A stretch of DNA of 64,000 nucleotides from Chiridota heheva (taxonomy: Eukaryota > Echinodermata > Holothuroidea > Apodida > Chiridotidae), in the NCBI GenBank assembly GCA_020152595.1, contig JAIGNY010002621.1:1966001-2030000 (forward strand), in the 5' to 3' direction. Below the pieces are notes generated by a model. It saw nothing but the letters and a program-made list of their open reading frames with translations, was not told where the DNA came from and did not search any database. A program made the position numbers and the translations under genes. Shown piece by piece: positions 26,052 through 38,735 of the stretch (its first letter is position 1; the number at the start of each line of letters is the position of its first letter).

Positions 26052-28430
26052 GCCGTATGCTTTTCTGAGCAAATAATTACTATGCTCATTTGAAAAGTGT
26101 ATTTTTACATAAGAAACTTGAAATGTGTCAATCATGGGGATTCATATATTGTCTCCTACATCATGAAGCCCATTTATTTTCAAAACATACAGCACATTGT
26201 TACACTCCATGCAAACCACCATTCTTGCAAATTTCTTAGGGAAGAAATAACACATTTTGGGCACAATAATAGTGATTCCATATATTTTGTGTTGTACTTA
26301 AACGGCAGATCTTGGTACCACTGAAAATTACTCCAAATGCAATGAAAATCATGCAAATACAAATGTCATCAAAAAGAAATAAACCATTTTGCAACAAGTT
26401 ATGTTTTTTTGTGTGGAAAGTGTGATGCATGTACGTAAAACAGTACCTCTGAGCTTCCACCTTGAGGTATTTTATAAAAAAGTGAAAAGTGCACTTCCCT
26501 AGACTGATGACAAATTCATTCCAAACTGTGACCTAATTATCAGCTCATATATGTTTAATAAGCGACATGAAGATAACAAATTACCGCCCATGAAAAATTA
26601 GAGTAAAGAATTGCTAAATAATGAGGATTTCAAGAGGGTGTGAAAAATGATGATGCGCGCCGGTTCTAATTTATAAATCTTTCCCTCTGCAATTGCATGC
26701 AAGTGTCATACATTAAATGTGAAATTCCCATCCAATCTAATTGAAAATCAATACCTTGTCTCTCAACCGGGTTTTCAGCCATACCTTTCTGGTGTTATAT
26801 AAATTTGTAGCTTGTAATTTTTGTCCTTTTCTCTTACAAACATCAGAAGACACATCCATATATGTTCATCTCACAGATATTCATATCATCAGCATTTTTG
26901 CTCATTGAGGCAGTGTGGGCTAAGCCCAGGGGAGGCGGCCCTGCAGTAGGCATGATTTGGTATACTCACAAAATATTGGCACTATAGCAATGGCAGAGAA
27001 TGGATGTGACCATCATGGTCACTTCAGGGGAGGGGGAGAGAATCAGGGGTCAAGTCCTCAGATTCCCTGAAATTTTGGACATTTTAAAGTAAAGGTACAC
27101 AATTACAATTTTTGATCACTCTTGGGTCACTAATTGTATGCCCAAAAATGTATATGTACTTCATCCCTTAATTTTGTATATGGGTTGCCGAATGTCAGGG
27201 ACTGGGGAAAACCAAATTAATTTGCAATCGACAGGAGAGAATCAATGATTTATATATTTCCTGTTTCTAAGAAAACCACTCAAGATTTAGATGATTTACT
27301 GCAGCAAAGCTGTTTTCGGACTAGTAGAAATCAAGTCTGGTAAATGAATGCATTAAGATTACTATGAACAACAGTGATGTATAAAACACATGCTTTACAC
27401 AAAATTTAACTATATTTCAAACTTAAAACAACTTAAAAATTCTTCATTGGAAAGGAAAATTCTTCAGCACCGAAGTTAATCTAAAATGCAACTCATGTTG
27501 TCTTTGCATTTTTTTTTTTTTCTTTTCTAAAACTAAAAATCCAGTTGGTTTGATTTCACTTCAAGCAATTCATGTTGAACAGCCAATGACAGCACCTCAA
27601 TATAGAAAGTTTCTCTTAAGCCTTAACTGGCCCCATACGGAGCTACACTTCACACTTTATTGTCTCCAAAAACGACCGATTCTGAATTTAAAATCAGTGA
27701 CAAATATGTGAAGCTGCACTGTAGACAGAAAGTGCTAAAACTGATTACAACACTGTGATTATAATGTCTACATATTGAATCTTTAAGTTCCTTGGAGATT
27801 GTTTTTCATGTTTACTTTATTGTCACTTTCTGTTGGAATTAACACCTCCAGCACTGAAGAACTTTTCCACTCCTACTTAAAATGTAAATAAACATCAAAA
27901 CCAATACCAGTGGGTAAAACCTAATTCATAACACACAGAAGGAAACTGAATTACTTAATATCTAACCTTCATTGAAGTGAACATGTTTTGATGAACAAGT
28001 CTTTTCATGTAAAGCTTTTAATGCTTACGTTCTATTCTGTGAGCCAAGTTTTATTTATCTAAATGATCCTATTTCTTTATCTGGAATAATCTAATATGGA
28101 CAATCAACTAAAGAGATGGGGCAGAACAAATTTCATTTGATGGAGGCCACCAATTATATTAATATCCCTTCAATAGGTTCAGGATTAGCCTATAATAAAT
28201 ACACCTATGCAGCTCTTACTTGCAGCTGAATGTTGGGACTATCAGATAGGGAAAACCTAATATGCATTTGTGATGAATTATTTCATCAAAATTTTATATG
28301 AAGGTGGGTACTAAAAATTATATTTCCAATAGCAAATCTTTGAAACATACTTTTGTTAATGAGACAATTAACTTCCGGAGATTGTTTAAATTATCTTTGG
28401 CAGGGGAGGATCTTAAGGAAAATCACAAGA

Positions 28431-29773
28431 AGGGGTGCTGGTATTTATTAAAGTAATAAAAATGTCAGAAATTTTTCGGAGGGGAAGGTGTTGTTCCAAC
28501 AATCCAACCCCCAGAACCAGGGCAGAGCCAGGTTAGATATTAGGTGGACAAAGCCAAAAGAGTGTTTTATGAGCAGTTTTGTCATGAGTAATGGAACATA
28601 TTGGGACAAGGGTGCAGTCTTATAAGCGGGCAGCAGGGGAAACGGATTTCACCTTCCCTATTGCATGTTTTCTTTCGATTGGAAAAATTGGGAAACTATT
28701 AACAAAAAATTGAAGGAAAATTTGGCAAAATCATTGGATATTTTAGTAAATTTGGTATCATTTTATGATAATTGATAAAAATATACCAAATATCTAAGAA
28801 AAATTGCCCCAAAATTAAGAAATTTGAAGGAAATTTTCCAAATATGAAAGAAATTTTCAAAACATTAAAAGAAATATCCCAAACATTAGAAGGAAATTTC
28901 CCAAAAATTTATGAAAAACAAAAACTACCCCAAAATGAAGGAAATGTTCCGAAAATTACACAAGAATAAAAGAAAATTCTCAAATATTGAAATTTATTTC
29001 CCAAACATTGAATGAATTTTCCCGAAAATAAAAGAAAAAAATTGCCCCAAAATGAAGGAAATTTTCCAAACAATTGAAAGGATATGACAAATATTAAAGA
29101 AAATTTCCCGAAAATTACAGAAATTTTACCAAAAATTGAAGAAAAACTGCCCCAAAATGAAGGAAATTTTTTGGAAATTACACGAGAATGAAAGAATTTC
29201 TTCAAATATTGAAAGGAATTTCCCAAACATTGAATGAAATTTCCCAAACATTGAATAAAATTTCTCGAAAATTGAAGTACTGTATTCAAAATAAAAGAAA
29301 AAAATTGACCCAAAATGAAATTTTTGTTGTTGAAAATTGCACGAGAATTTAGGAAATTTCTTGAAAATTGAAGAAAATTTGCCAAAGATCGAAAAACTGC
29401 CCCAAGATGAAGAAATTACACAAGAATAAAATAAGTTTCTGAAATATTGAAAGTGATTTCCTAAACATTGAATGAAATTTCCCCAAAATTTAAGCATTTA
29501 ACCGAAAATCGAAGAAACATTACCCCAAAATGAAGAAAATTTTCCGAAAATTGCGTGAGAATTGAAAATTGAAGAAAAATTTACCCAAAATAAAGGAAAT
29601 TTTCCAAAAAATTCATGAGAGATAAGGAAATTTCCCAAAGATTAAAAGAGCTTTCTATGAAATTTCCCAACAATTGAAGGAAATTTACAAAGAGGGGGTT
29701 GTGGTTATTATTGGAGTAGTTAAAAATGTTGGTATTTTTTTGGAGGGAGGTTCCCACTCCCAGAACCCCCCTC
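28431..29773. repeat. AT-rich degenerate repeat tract between two G-rich direct repeats
   Basis: The core (about 28676-29690) is an irregular array of 'aaatttcccaaa', 'attgaagaaa' and 'gccccaaaatgaaggaaatt' phrases, giving F/S/N-rich spurious ORFs on the minus strand. It is bracketed by similar G-rich segments at about 28431-28520 and 29686-29773, both reading ggggt.gtggt.attatt-like DNA, then ggagg and later cagaacc. The whole may be one insertion with direct terminal repeats, or a repeat that expanded between two copies of another repeat. Confidence 0.6.
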
Positions 29774-31620
29774 TAGATCCACCTGTTTGGTAATGTAGAA
29801 CACCAAGACATGGACAATCTTGATCAATATATAGAAGTTGATGCTTCTCTTGCAAACACTTTCCTTCACAATTTGTTTAAGTTTATGCTGTGAGCTAACA
29901 TTCCCAATTGCATAACAATCATTTCATTTGAGGTGTACATTATTTCCTATAATACTCACACATACCTTTCCAATAACCTGCTTAGAAATGGCAGTCTTTT
30001 TTGTATCGGTTGTGGTTTAAATCCATTTTTGAATGTTGTATAGTTTGTAGCAGCTGAGGGAAAAAACTTGTGGTAGATACCATACCACTATAATAATTCA
30101 TATAATTTTGCAAATAACAAGTTGTAAACAAATTTTTAGGAATACAATTTAAAGCAAGTTCTTTAATCTATCCGATTCATCATTATTTTAAAACTCAAAT
30201 TCCTACATTTTTATATATCACAATATGTAATTCTACTTCTCATAATTAAGATGATACACCTTATTTTTTTGGTTTCTTGCATTTTGAATCCTTATATAAA
30301 ATCTATTTTATGCCTTAGAAAGATTTCTCTCAAAAACTAAGAAAATACCATTTTAGAACACAAAAATTGTATCTTAATTAAGATTAAAATTTGAATAATA
30401 TAATGAGTCTTAAACAACACAATATAAAGCTCAATCAATGATTAGGGAAATTTCTGCTCTATGAGAAATCCACATATGTTGTGGATCAATCTGCCTAATG
30501 TTTTCTTTCAAGGTCTAATACCTTCCAATTCTGAGCTGGTATCAAGTGTAGTTTAAAATCAGTGTGCATCAACGATTACCAAGAAGATCCACCCGGGAAT
30601 AAATCTCCTGAAACCTCATTACACATGTACTTTCTAAACTAACTAGAGAAGCATTTTTGTCATTCTTAGCACAAATAAGAATTCCTAATGGCACAACTAC
30701 CCTCGGTGAAACTCTACCCTTCCTTTACAGACAAAAACATTGTTGTTCAACTTGTTAAATCTTCTTCACATTACTGTGATCTCCACTTTTTTAGAACCTT
30801 CAGGTTCCTCTTAATGAGAAATTACTGTCAATAAATACACTGATGACAATATCACCACGGCAGCCTGCGGATGTACAACAAGGAGTAAAAAAAAAATTCT
30901 TCTCCAAAGTGACAGATGTGCCCAAGTATGCAATTACCAGTCAGTAAAATTTGATAACTTTAGCTATTTTGTCTCAAACATTTCAAAGTCCAATCTTGAT
31001 GCTTCTCTGATTATTGCTGGAATGAATTTTCTTGCTGCCACCCTGCAATTTTCAATTTTAGCATTATACAAACTGCTGATACAATTTGATTCAAAATTGT
31101 AGATAATGAATTTGACCTCACCTTGGAATGCCTGTAGGCATACTAGTTATTTTGAGTATATAGAACGCTGATAAAAGGCTTAATCAGTCATTTTCAAATT
31201 GATGAAAAAATATTTGAACTTTTATAGTTTCTTCTTTGAATTTATTCATAATTTTATGAAATGATTTTCATGCAAAACTACTGCACTGGATCTTATGCTT
31301 ATTAAAATGTCCTAAGGCCTAATTCACCAATCTCCACAACACTAATAGAGTTTGATGAGACCAACAATAGCATCTGCAAGTAGGTCAATAAAAGGATGAC
31401 CGTACTAACATTAATATGAAATAGCGAAAGGTTGATGGCATGACCAGGTTTGTTTCAATGCTTCATGCAGATAAAGGTTGAGCTATAAAGCAAGTACACA
31501 ACCTTTCCAACACCAAATGCATAAACTAATAAAACCAACATTAAAAATAACCGCATACATTTGTATTGAAATGTTGATTATGGTTTATATTTTTGCATCT
31601 TAAAATGAGATGACCACTTT

Positions 31621-31745
31621 GAAATTTCCCCTTACAAAGCATGAATTTCTACCATGCACTTATAATGAAAAATGAGAAAAGAAGTGGAAATTTCCCCTTA
31701 CAAGGCATGAAATTCTACCATGCACTAATTGTGAAAAATGAAAAA
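31621..31745. repeat. 66-bp tandem duplication
   Basis: Two units begin gaaatttccccttacaa and include ctaccatgcact and gaaaaatga. They lie shortly downstream of the exon at 32104-32277 in the gene's direction. Confidence 0.85.
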
Positions 31746-32103
31746 GTGGATTGTTCAGAGCATTAGATTATTGAGATGAGGCTTTTCAAAAGTACAATTT
31801 CCTTAGTTTATTTCTCTTTGATGAATTGAGTATACTTGTTAATCATTCATGCATCTAGAGTAGATAGATGAAGTATTCCACAATACACTGATGACTTAGT
31901 TCAAGGCACTGTATAAAGGGACTAAACTATATGAGATTCCAAAATAAGCGCACTGGTTGGAAGGGGTTATATGAAGGAACAGATAATAATGATTGACATG
32001 GGTCAGGGGTTGTATGAACAAACAGATCATAATGGTAGGCAGGGGTTGTATAAGCACAAGCAACTGATTAGACACAAAACATTCAATCTTGACAGTAACT
32101 TAC

Positions 32104-32277
32104 TCTGGTAATATTTAAAGGAATCCTCCTCATCTTTCTCAAAGGAATGATCAGGTTCTCTGACTGAGTTGAGACCATAATCGGTGATTTTGAGCACAAA
32201 CCTGCTATCCACGACACAGTTGGAGGACTTGAGGTTTCCATGGGAATGGATCACACTTGAATGAAGGTAGTGCATTC
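32104..32277 (-). CDS. Receptor guanylate cyclase exon, kinase-homology domain, catalytic-loop and activation-segment region
   Basis: This 174-base exon (phase 1 in, phase 1 out) encodes about 58 residues of the pseudokinase domain of a receptor-type guanylate cyclase. It begins at the conserved (G)MHYLHSS helix. It continues with [19 protein letters not shown], where HGN stands in the position of the kinase HRD motif, and then ITDYGL, where DYG replaces DFG. These substitutions are normal for the family and mean the domain is not an active kinase but an ATP-sensing regulator. A variable acidic and serine-rich stretch with EKDEED follows, ending in KYYQ. The acceptor is acttacag and the donor gtaagt. 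The last base A joins the next exon's GA to give an arginine codon, so this junction is in frame. The exon lies 23 kb upstream of the next exon. Natriuretic-peptide, speract-type or orphan ligand class cannot be decided from this part. Confidence 0.96.
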
Positions 32278-32522
32278 CTGTAAGTCAAAAGAGTATCATA
32301 ACTTTACTCCAAATTGCAAAGACTTGTCAACTTTATACAGACCTCTATTATTAATATGACTATACTATTATCCCTTTAAATAGCTGTTGCATAAAACTGA
32401 CCCTCGGCCAAAAACAAATTGGCCTCAAATTAATTGTATAAATGTAATCTTTTTCATGCATATTTCTAGGAAAGCAATTCTTATTTGAGTGGATGAGCTT
32501 CATCAATCAATCTTTTCTAGGT

Positions 32523-33845
32523 TAATGTATCCTGTAAGAGGTTCTGACTAGTGAATACATTTCTATATAGGGCATTAAAGTATCCTGTAAGAGGGTCTGA
32601 CCAGTGACTAAATCTCTATATAGGGCATTAATGTATCCTGTAAGAGGTTCTGACTTAGTGCATAAATCTCTATATATGACATTAATGTATCCTGTAAGAG
32701 GTTCTGACTAGTGAATAAATCTCTATATAGGGCGTTAATGTATCCTGTAAGAGGTTTTAACTAGTGAATAAATCTCTATATAGGGCGTTAATGTATCCTG
32801 TAAAAGTTTTAAGTAGTGAATAAATCTCTATATACGGCATTATAGTATGCTGTAAGAGGTTCTGACTTAGTGAATAAATCTCTATATATGACATTAATGT
32901 ATCCTGTAAGAGGGTCTGACTAGTGAATAAATCTCTATATAGGGTATTATAGTATCCTGTAAGAGGGTCTGACTAGTGAATAAATCTCTATATAGGGCGT
33001 TAATGTATCCTGTAAGAGGTTCTAACTAGTGAATAAATCTCTATATAGGGCGTTAATGTATCCTGTAAGAGGGTCTGACTAGTGAATAAATCTCTATATA
33101 GGGCATTAATGTATCCTGTAAGAGGTTCTAACTAGTGAATAAATCTCTATATAGGGCGTTAATGTATCCTGTAAGAGGGTCTGACTAGTGAATAAATCTC
33201 TATATAGGGCATTAATGTATCCTGTAAGAGGGTCTGACTAGTGAATAAATCTCTATATAGGGCATTAATGTATCCTGTAAGAGGTTCTAACTAGTGAATA
33301 AATCTCTATATATGACATTAATGTATCCTGTAAGGGGTTATGACTAGTGAATAAATCTCTATATAGGGCATTAATGTATCCTGTAAGAGGGTCTGACTAG
33401 TGAATAAATCTCTATATAGGGCATTAATGTATCCTGTAAGAGGGTCTGACTAGTGAATAAATCTCTATATAGGGCATTAATGTATCCTGTAAGAGGTTCT
33501 GACTAGTGAATAAATCTCTATATAGGGCGTTAATGTATCCTGTAAGAGTTTTAAGTAGTGAATAAATCTCTATATACAGCATTATAGTATCCTGTAAGAG
33601 GTTCTGACTTAGTGAATAAATCTCTATATGTGACATTAATGTATCCTCTAAAAGGTTCTAACTAGTGAATAAATCTCTATATATGACATTAATGTATCCT
33701 GTAAGGGGTTATGACTAGTGAATAAATCTCTATATATGACATAAATGTATCCTGTAAGAGGGTCTGACTAGTGAATAAATCTCTATATAGGGCATTAATG
33801 TATCCTGTAAGAGGGTCTGACTAGTGAATAAATCTTATATAGTGC
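32523..33845. repeat. 53-bp satellite-like tandem array, ~25 units
   Basis: The unit is 53 bases and contains aatgtatcctgtaagagg, ctgactagtgaataaatc and tctatatagggc. Units differ by a few bases. Rare variants recur at fixed distances. The 'agttttaagtagtg' variant followed by 'ctgacttagtg' occurs at 32811 and 33553, 742 bases apart (14 units). The 'taaggggttatgactagtg' variant occurs at 33331 and 33702, 371 bases apart (7 units). This shows duplication of multi-unit blocks. The array begins 246 bases upstream of the exon at 32104-32277 in the gene's direction. Confidence 0.95.
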
Positions 33846-33908
33846 AACAATCTTGAAAATCCTAATAACAATTTCAGAGCTTGCTCCATAGTAATGTATA
33901 CCATCTAC

Positions 33909-36780
33909 TATGGAACGCCAAAAGGACCACCCAATATGTTCACAAAAAATATGTTGGAATACTAATATGCTCGCAAAATCTCTGTTCGGAAATCATTATA
34001 TTTGTAAATTATACGTTCAGGAATCAAATATGCTCAGTTTGCAATATTTTCGCGAAAAAGGTATGTTCGCAATTTGAAAGTTCGCAAAACATTTGCTCGC
34101 AATCACTACCTTCGCTACAGTTATGCTCACACTTTGCAATCATATTTCGTGAACCTTTTGGCGTATACTTGGGTAACAAACGTATTTTGTGAACCTTTTG
34201 GTGTAAGCTCGGTTAAGAAACGTTCGTTGCAAGGTATTTCGCAAAGTGAGTTCGCAAACAGTGGTGAATGCATATGTGTGAGTCATTTGTTCTGAAGGTG
34301 TGGCCTTCCGGAGTGGCTCTTCTTTCCAAGGACATGTTACCTTTTTATAGCTCAGCTTGTTCAACTTAGGGGTATTTTTTTAGCTGATCACTGGTAACAG
34401 CTAGGGTACGTAATGCAACAGGAATGTTGGTGTTGCTACGAAAATAAAGCAGACAGTGCAAATAAGAATAAGTTCATTTTCATGTAGGCCCCTATGTGAA
34501 AAGATGAAAAATGTATCATGGAGACAGGAATGGTGACCACAAAGCAAGGTATAATTGAAGCCTCCTAATATATAGCAGAGTCGATCTGGGATGCTTTCCT
34601 GATTTTTGGTGTCACCAAATAGCTGGAGATGGCCCAGGGAGCCTATTGTAGAGGGTAGGGAGAGGCCCTCTTAGCAATGGTCAGTCCAACACTGGCATAT
34701 ACACGTATTTTCAGGGCCTGACCAAATTGTGCTATGAAAGTAGTGCCGAAAACAGTAATGTAAAACTAGAATATTTTGGTGGGGCGCGGACGACAGGTTA
34801 GTATTATTAAATCTGTATATAGGCAACAGGCAGGGGCATAACTTAAGGGGATAGGGTGTGTTACATCCCCTGGAAAAAAATGTTTGTAGAGCAATTCTGA
34901 TTTTGACTATTTCATCGGGCAAAACAATGTCCCAATTCTGAGAAAAAAATTGTAAAACAAAATACTTTTGAAAATGTTCTGAAAAATACCATAGTTTTGT
35001 TGTTATCGTCATGGGTGTATGAGTAAAATCCTGAGCCCAATGATCTTGGGCCATTTTAAATAATCAAAAACTAGAAATCTTCAGAGCTTCCAAGGCATGC
35101 AGGGGCCCTTGTTTTCGCATTGCCGCTTTGGTACTTGAGTACTTTGCCCCAAGCAAAAATGTCTAGCGATGTCACTGTTTTATATTACATGATTGTAGAA
35201 ACATTCCGTTTATAGATAAGTCAGGCAAGTGCAAATTTTCTGAAGTAAAGTTTGTGGTACACCAGCACCTCTCCGCCTCCCCCCCCCTCCCCGCTCAAAG
35301 TCTGGTTATTCCCCCCTGGCACCAAGGATTAGTATTTAGGCACCCTAACAAGAAAATCAAGGAAAATTGGTCCAACGTTGACTGATGACTCCTTTGCCTC
35401 CCCCTCACTTTAAGCCTCTTGTCCAGTGGCATAGCAAGGGGAATCTGGGCCCAGAGCAGCCATTCAAATGGGCCTTTACTTGGTTTCAGCCTCCGACTCC
35501 AGTTAGTAGACTGTGAGAGGGGGAGGGAGGATGTATGATGAACTGACAAACTAAAATTAATATATATCCCATTTGAAAAAAGGTGCCTTTTAGACCGAAA
35601 ATCCTACAAAATTGTTCCGATTTTCAAAAAACTTTGACTGAGGCTTCATGGGGAGGGGGGGGGGGAGGGGGTGTAAATGTCCCTGCAAGTCCCTTTGTTA
35701 TACCACTTCACTAGAACCACAACGTAGCATACATGTTTTTCGGGAGAGGTGTAACACCAATCAGTGGTGGCGGAACCTGGAGTTTTGGGCTCAACCCCTC
35801 AACAAAAAAGTGTGTGTAGGGGAGGGGGAAGGGGGGGGGGGGTTGTTTAGCTCAAAACAAATTTGCTGGTTGAAGTAAGTTGACTGTGTTTTCAGACATG
35901 ATTGTAACCCTAAGGAATGCCAATATCACAGAGCTTCCAGGGGGAATTCCCTTGACCCACACTATGGTTTTGCCCTTCGACCCACAAGCACCTCCATGAT
36001 TCTACCCCTCCCCCTCCCCATATTTCAAGCACTCTGCTGCTATTGTTAAACAATTAGTTCAGGAGTCAAACAAGTCCATGTTATATGACAGAAAAGATTC
36101 AATAGAAACAAAAATAGCAAAGAAAGAGTTCAAAAATCTTCGTTAAAGAGATATTTATGTTTAAAATTTTGTATCTTTTGTGTAGATACAACTGAAATTC
36201 AGACTTGATTTATTAAATCAGACTGTATTTTTAATACCTATTTTATATCTCATTTTATTTCTAACATCAGTAAATAGAGGCTAATTGGTCCAGGTACCTC
36301 ATTACATTAAACGGTCAATAACTCCAAGATTATACTGGAGAAACCTAAAACACGACCCCAGGATTTCATGTATTATTGAGACATGAATATGCATATGACA
36401 TTGTTTCTGAGCACATTTCGTGACGAACTATCTTTTGCGAAAATACAAATTGCGAACATATATCTCAAGTGAAGGTATATAACACGAATGTATTTTAAGT
36501 GAGCATACAAATTGCGAACATATCTTTTGCAAACATTTAAGATTGCGAACATATATTTACTGAACTTATATGTTTCTGAACATGTAGGTTTTGAACATTT
36601 ATGATTGTAAAAATATATTTTCCGAGCATATTAGTTTTCTGAACATATATTCTGCGACCATATTGTTTCTGAAAGTTAGTTTTGCGAGCATATTAGTATT
36701 CCGAACTTATATTCTGCGACCACTTTGTTTCCAAACATATGTTTTGCGAACATATTTGGTGGTCCTTTTGGCATTCCATA
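33909..36780. mobile_element. Foldback-like DNA transposon, 2,872 bp, with repeat-built inverted arms
   Basis: The left end reads tatggaacgccaaaaggacc. The right end, reverse-complemented, reads tatggaatgccaaaaggacc. Behind each end lies an arm of about 360-375 bases made of short diverged units of the form atatgttcgcaaaa (left 33930-34270, right 36405-36765 in reverse orientation). The arms also share ggaatactaatatgctcgca exactly. The element is flanked by the same six bases, atctac, at 33903-33908 and 36781-36786, a clean target-site duplication. Inside the left arm the end motif recurs twice in reverse (ccttttggcgt near 34154 and a variant near 34194). The central 2.1 kb has no convincing transposase. 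It contains poly-G tracts and segments of another dispersed family (ccagtggcatagcaa near 35424). Repeat-built inverted arms are the hallmark of foldback elements, known for example in Drosophila and sea urchin. Confidence 0.85.
35640..35850 (+). repeat. Poly-G tracts inside the foldback-like element
   Basis: Two clusters of G-runs on the plus strand (near 35650-35672 and 35818-35843), each with a run of 11 or 12 G plus shorter runs separated by single A bases, could form G-quadruplexes. A C-run lies at about 35278-35292. Confidence 0.75.
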
Positions 36781-37701
36781 ATCTACAGCTAGATCAATTC
36801 ATTGTTCTAAACTACTTTGTGAAGTCAGGAACACATTTCAGACCATTCTCATCCTGAATTTTCAGCCTACTTTTAATTCTACTCTTTCCATCATAACATT
36901 CCATGGTCAATTGCACCCTCTCCTCACAGTGACATATGTATGTATTTCAAAGACCATTATTTAGTACATAAACTTGAAAACAATTTAATTCTTTAACCAC
37001 CAACATAAGAATTCAATATTGGTATACTTGCCAACCGCTTGACTGATTATCCAAACATTTAATTAAATCATTTCTATATTACCTGGCATTTTCTTACCAA
37101 AATAAATATTTTAGTGGTAATAATATATCTATTAAGTCACTGCAATAATTCTTTTTTTTTCTTTCTCTCCTTCTATGAAGAACTTACTTATGGATATAAT
37201 TCTACTACAATTACACAAATGGTTCTAAACTACAATTATATACAAAATGTAGTATTGACAACAGTATTGGTTTGTTTTTAACGGCCGTAAATCATTTATG
37301 GCTCAGGTATTTAAATAATATTTAAATAATATTCATTAAAGAAGAAACACAGATTTCATCTTCTGAAGTAAATAATAAGTACTGTACTGTAGAAATTGAA
37401 TATTTGTTTAATATGGAAACAAGATTATAATTCTTCACGGATGTGATTTTGATTTTGGAACTATTTTGGAATTATTATCTCACAAGATTGAATCCATTTC
37501 TTCCCTTTGCAAAATGTGTCAACCTTTGCCTGTCCCACACAGCTAATTACACATGTCAATGTACATTGTTGTATCACATGTGACCATGGGATCACTTAAA
37601 GGGATATGGGATCACTCAAGAGGGATATGTCCCTTAAAAATGTTTTAAATCCAGTCTTTTTCTATTAATTTTTGAGAAATATGCATTAGGTTATTAAAAG
37701 T

Positions 37702-37829
37702 TTTTATACAATTTCTATGGAGTATTTGCAATGTCATGACCTCATGCATTTAATCCCTGTAATATGCATGGATTTGAGTATTTGGTTTTGTCTATTTTTA
37801 CAACAGGTGAATTTCTTAACAAAGCGAAA
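37702..37829 (+). repeat. Dispersed repeat, copy 1 of a ~128-bp pair
   Basis: This shares with 58958-59081 the phrases atttctatggagtatttgca, tatgacc/catgacc, gcatt.aa, aacaggt.a and tttctta..aaagcga. It lies in the intron, and its relative lies 21 kb away. The family is unknown. Confidence 0.7.
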
Positions 37830-38489
37830 CAATCCCTGCCATACAAATCTTGTAGAAAGAAAGTTTCGCATTCCTTATATACTTGTCAAACTTGTAGCAG
37901 TATCTCAAGGTCATATAATACCCTGTTAATTTTGATTAACTGATCATGGGAGTTTTGCAAAATAAAAAAACAAGAATAATGATTAATGACAAAGAGCTAT
38001 TGAAAAGCATTAACATCAAAAGCATGCACAGTCATTGAACTTCAAATTTATTTATTTGAATGAAATTTCAAATGCTTGTGATTAATTTCATAAGTGGTTG
38101 AAAACCTGAGCACTGGCAACATCATGCTGTGCACTGGCAAAATCGTGCTTCAAACAAATTGAAATTTCTGTAAACATTTCTGAGTTGATAATAAAGATTT
38201 TATTACAGGTTGTTGTGATAAAGTGTGGCTTTTATTAAGATTTTTCTATTCGCTCTTATTATATCTCTAATAATTAGTGATATCACAAACTGCACAATTT
38301 ATTATGGTCACTTTCATTTATTACACTGGTTATGGCAAAGTGTGAAGTAATCATTGGAAAAAGTGTTCTATATTCTTATTTGTTTGTAAGTTTATGTTTG
38401 ATTTGAACTGTAGATCGAAAGGTTTTGATTGCCACACAGAAAAAAGTAATCAGCAATGAATGTCACAAAACTGATTATGTTTCAAGGAG

Positions 38490-38735
38490 ATATTGTTCGT
38501 GGGCCAAATTCATAAAATGCTGAGGCTGAAAGAGATTGCTTTAAGCAGAGAATGTGGGTGCTTTGATCTGGATGCAAACCTCAGCCTGAAGAGAACACTG
38601 CTGGGAATGCAACTAATGAATCAGAAGTCACACTGGGTGTACCTACAGTTTGGCTGGATTGACAGCTCTTTTACAGTGCGAGTCATAATGCATGAGTTTA
38701 AGCAAGGATCGAAGGGTGTTAGAAACTGAGGCTGC
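38490..38735. other. Higher-GC segment, probably a dispersed repeat
   Basis: The base composition is richer in G and C than the surroundings. The plus strand is open for 78 codons, but the peptide has no motif and there are no convincing splice sites. The start ggccaaattcataaaatgct resembles the ends of common invertebrate short repeats. I do not call it a gene. Confidence 0.4.

Larger units (their letters stand above)
9063..32103 (-). other. 23-kb intron of the receptor guanylate cyclase gene
   Basis: This intron, with donor gtaagt and acceptor tttacag, joins the exons at 32104-32277 and 8907-9062 in frame. It contains the THAP relic, the 18-bp GAGCTC array, an inverted-repeat MITE-like element, several local duplications and the AT-rich degenerate repeat, each listed separately. 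The stretches between them (about 9.1-11.4, 12.8-14.6, 15.2-16.3, 16.6-18.1, 21-24, 25-26, 26.1-28.4 and 29.8-31.6 kb) are AT-rich, with many stops in all frames and no recognised domain. An intron this long could carry regulatory elements, but none is recognised with certainty. Confidence 0.85.

Noticed and set aside
28909-29497. Overlapping 158- and 123-codon minus-strand frames
   Set aside because: Both follow the AT-rich degenerate array. Two overlapping frames with the same F/S/N-rich repeats cannot both be genes, and neither has a domain.
33424-33636. Open frame within the 53-bp array
   Set aside because: It is a periodic translation of the satellite. The frame changes with each unit because 53 is not a multiple of three.
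34671-35054. 127-codon minus-strand frame inside the foldback-like element, considered as a transposase
   Set aside because: No DDE/D, zinc-finger or other transposase motif. The peptide lacks regular composition and crosses other dispersed repeats.
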